NCBI RefSeq assembly: GCF_016495405.1
Contig: NZ_CP044522.1
Location: forward strand, 2,261,876 to 2,325,875
Origin: Cobetia sp. cqz5-12
GTDB taxonomy: Bacteria; Pseudomonadota; Gammaproteobacteria; Pseudomonadales; Halomonadaceae
Direction of reading: 5' to 3'
DNA length: 64,000 nucleotides
Shown: piece by piece, positions 63,308 to 64,000 of the stretch
How the letters are laid out: every line of letters starts with the position of its first letter
Numbering within the stretch: position 1 is the stretch's first letter
Position numbers and translations under genes: made by a program
The notes under the pieces: generated by a model
What the model saw: the letters and a program-made list of their open reading frames with translations, nothing else
The model's database searches: none
Told to the model about the DNA's origin: nothing

Positions 63308-64000
63308 ATGCCACGCATTCTTCAATGGTCGATCACGGTTGCCCTCGCCGGCTTCCTGTTCGGTTTCGATACCGCCGTCATCTCGGGGGCGGATACCTCA
63401 CTGCAGAGCCAGTGGGGTCTGAGCGACCTCATGCACGGCCTGGTCATCATGTCGATGGCACTGTGGGGCACGGTGATCGGTGCCATCTTCGGCAACTGGC
63501 CGACGGATCACTTCGGCCGCCGCGCGACCCTGATCGGGATCGGGATCCTCTATCTGGTCTCGGCGCTGGGTTCGGCGCTGGCGACCGACCCTTATGTGTT
63601 CTCATTCTTCCGCCTGCTGGGGGGGCTGGGGGTCGGCGCGTCCTCCGTGGCAGCGCCCATCTACATTTCCGAGATCGCCCCCCGCGAGCGCCGGGGCGCG
63701 CTGGTCGGGCTCTACCAGTTCAATGTGGTATTCGGGATCGTGATCGCCTTCGTCTCCAACTACTTCATCGGCTTCATCGATGGTGAGAACTGGCGCTGGA
63801 TGCTGGGGGTGGAAGCCGTGCCGGCCGCGCTCTATCTGTTGATGATCTGCAAGGTGCCGCGCAGCCCGCGCTGGTTGATCCTCAAGCGCAACGATGAGGC
63901 GGCCGCTGCCGAGATCATCCGACTGATCAACCCCAAGGCCGACATCGCCGAGGAAATCGCCATCATCCGTGGCACCGAGAGCGAGGAAAGTGCCAAGCAG
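63308..64000 (+). CDS. MFS sugar transporter (5' part only)
   Basis: The first 231 codons of a major facilitator of the sugar porter type run off the right edge. The start ATG follows GGATGAG. Membrane segment one has FLFGFDTAVISGAD, loop 2-3 has DHFGRRATL, and the sugar porter signature ISEIAPRERRGALVGLYQFN is complete, followed by SPRWLILKRN. Proton-linked uptake of a sugar or polyol is expected. Confidence 0.9.
   Translation, partial: MPRILQWSITVALAGFLFGFDTAVISGADTSLQSQWGLSDLMHGLVIMSMALWGTVIGAIFGNWPTDHFGRRATLIGIGILYLVSALGSALATDPYVFSFFRLLGGLGVGASSVAAPIYISEIAPRERRGALVGLYQFNVVFGIVIAFVSNYFIGFIDGENWRWMLGVEAVPAALYLLMICKVPRSPRWLILKRNDEAAAAEIIRLINPKADIAEEIAIIRGTESEESAKQ

Noticed and set aside
63226..63786. 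A 186-codon plus-strand ORF overlapping the MFS transporter
   Set aside because: It is an out-of-frame shadow; the MFS frame from 63308 has membrane segments and the sugar porter motifs.

Overview
The window is a chromosomal stretch of a GC-rich gammaproteobacterium. Protein families, gene content and acidic proteins fit the Halomonadaceae (Halomonas/Cobetia-like); this is inferred from recognised sequences and not from a marker gene. Most of it is catabolic and transport modules, each with its own regulator. Three AT-rich, low-GC patches (about 14.8-17.46 kb, 45.13-45.80 kb, 47.66-50.68 kb) look foreign.

Left part (0-14.8 kb): end of an unknown gene and a secreted coiled-coil protein; a GABA module (MocR/GabR-like regulator, divergent APC permease, gabD, gabT); mmuP-mmuM for S-methylmethionine; a DsbA/FrnE-like thiol protein; rihA; a GMC oxidoreductase with a Cys cluster; a small glutaredoxin. 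An AT-rich patch then carries a solitary DUF262/DUF1524 (GmrSD-like) protein.

Middle (17.4-45 kb): malonate use (FCD GntR regulator, matA, matB, madL, madM) with a palindromic operator on a good promoter; an iron-uptake locus (esterase, TonB receptor, AraC regulator, Fur box); metY; a seven-gene TRAP cluster (dctPQM, CitE-like lyase, ThDP enzyme, M20 carbamoyl-amino-acid hydrolase type, aldehyde dehydrogenase) whose substrate is unknown; a LysR regulator, an SSS symporter; a second TRAP operon ending in an RraA-family protein.

Right part (45-64 kb): a small AT-rich insert bounded by two near-identical copies of a bidirectional terminator; OsmC; a secreted unknown; a three-gene AT-rich set (DUF4297-type nuclease, tiny middle ORF, Rad50-like ABC ATPase with zinc hook) that looks like an ABC-3C conflict system, with the ATPase gene interrupted by one in-frame TGA; then a sigma-54 activator divergent from gbuA-yjiH-aruI-aldehyde dehydrogenase. 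Between them lie a near-consensus -24/-12 promoter and three GATYCA-N4-TGRATC enhancer-like sites. This module takes 2-ketoarginine to GABA, which the gab module at the left end can take to succinate. Last come a sulfide-oxidation operon (persulfide dioxygenase with an early in-frame TAG, SQR, SulP) and the start of an MFS sugar transporter.
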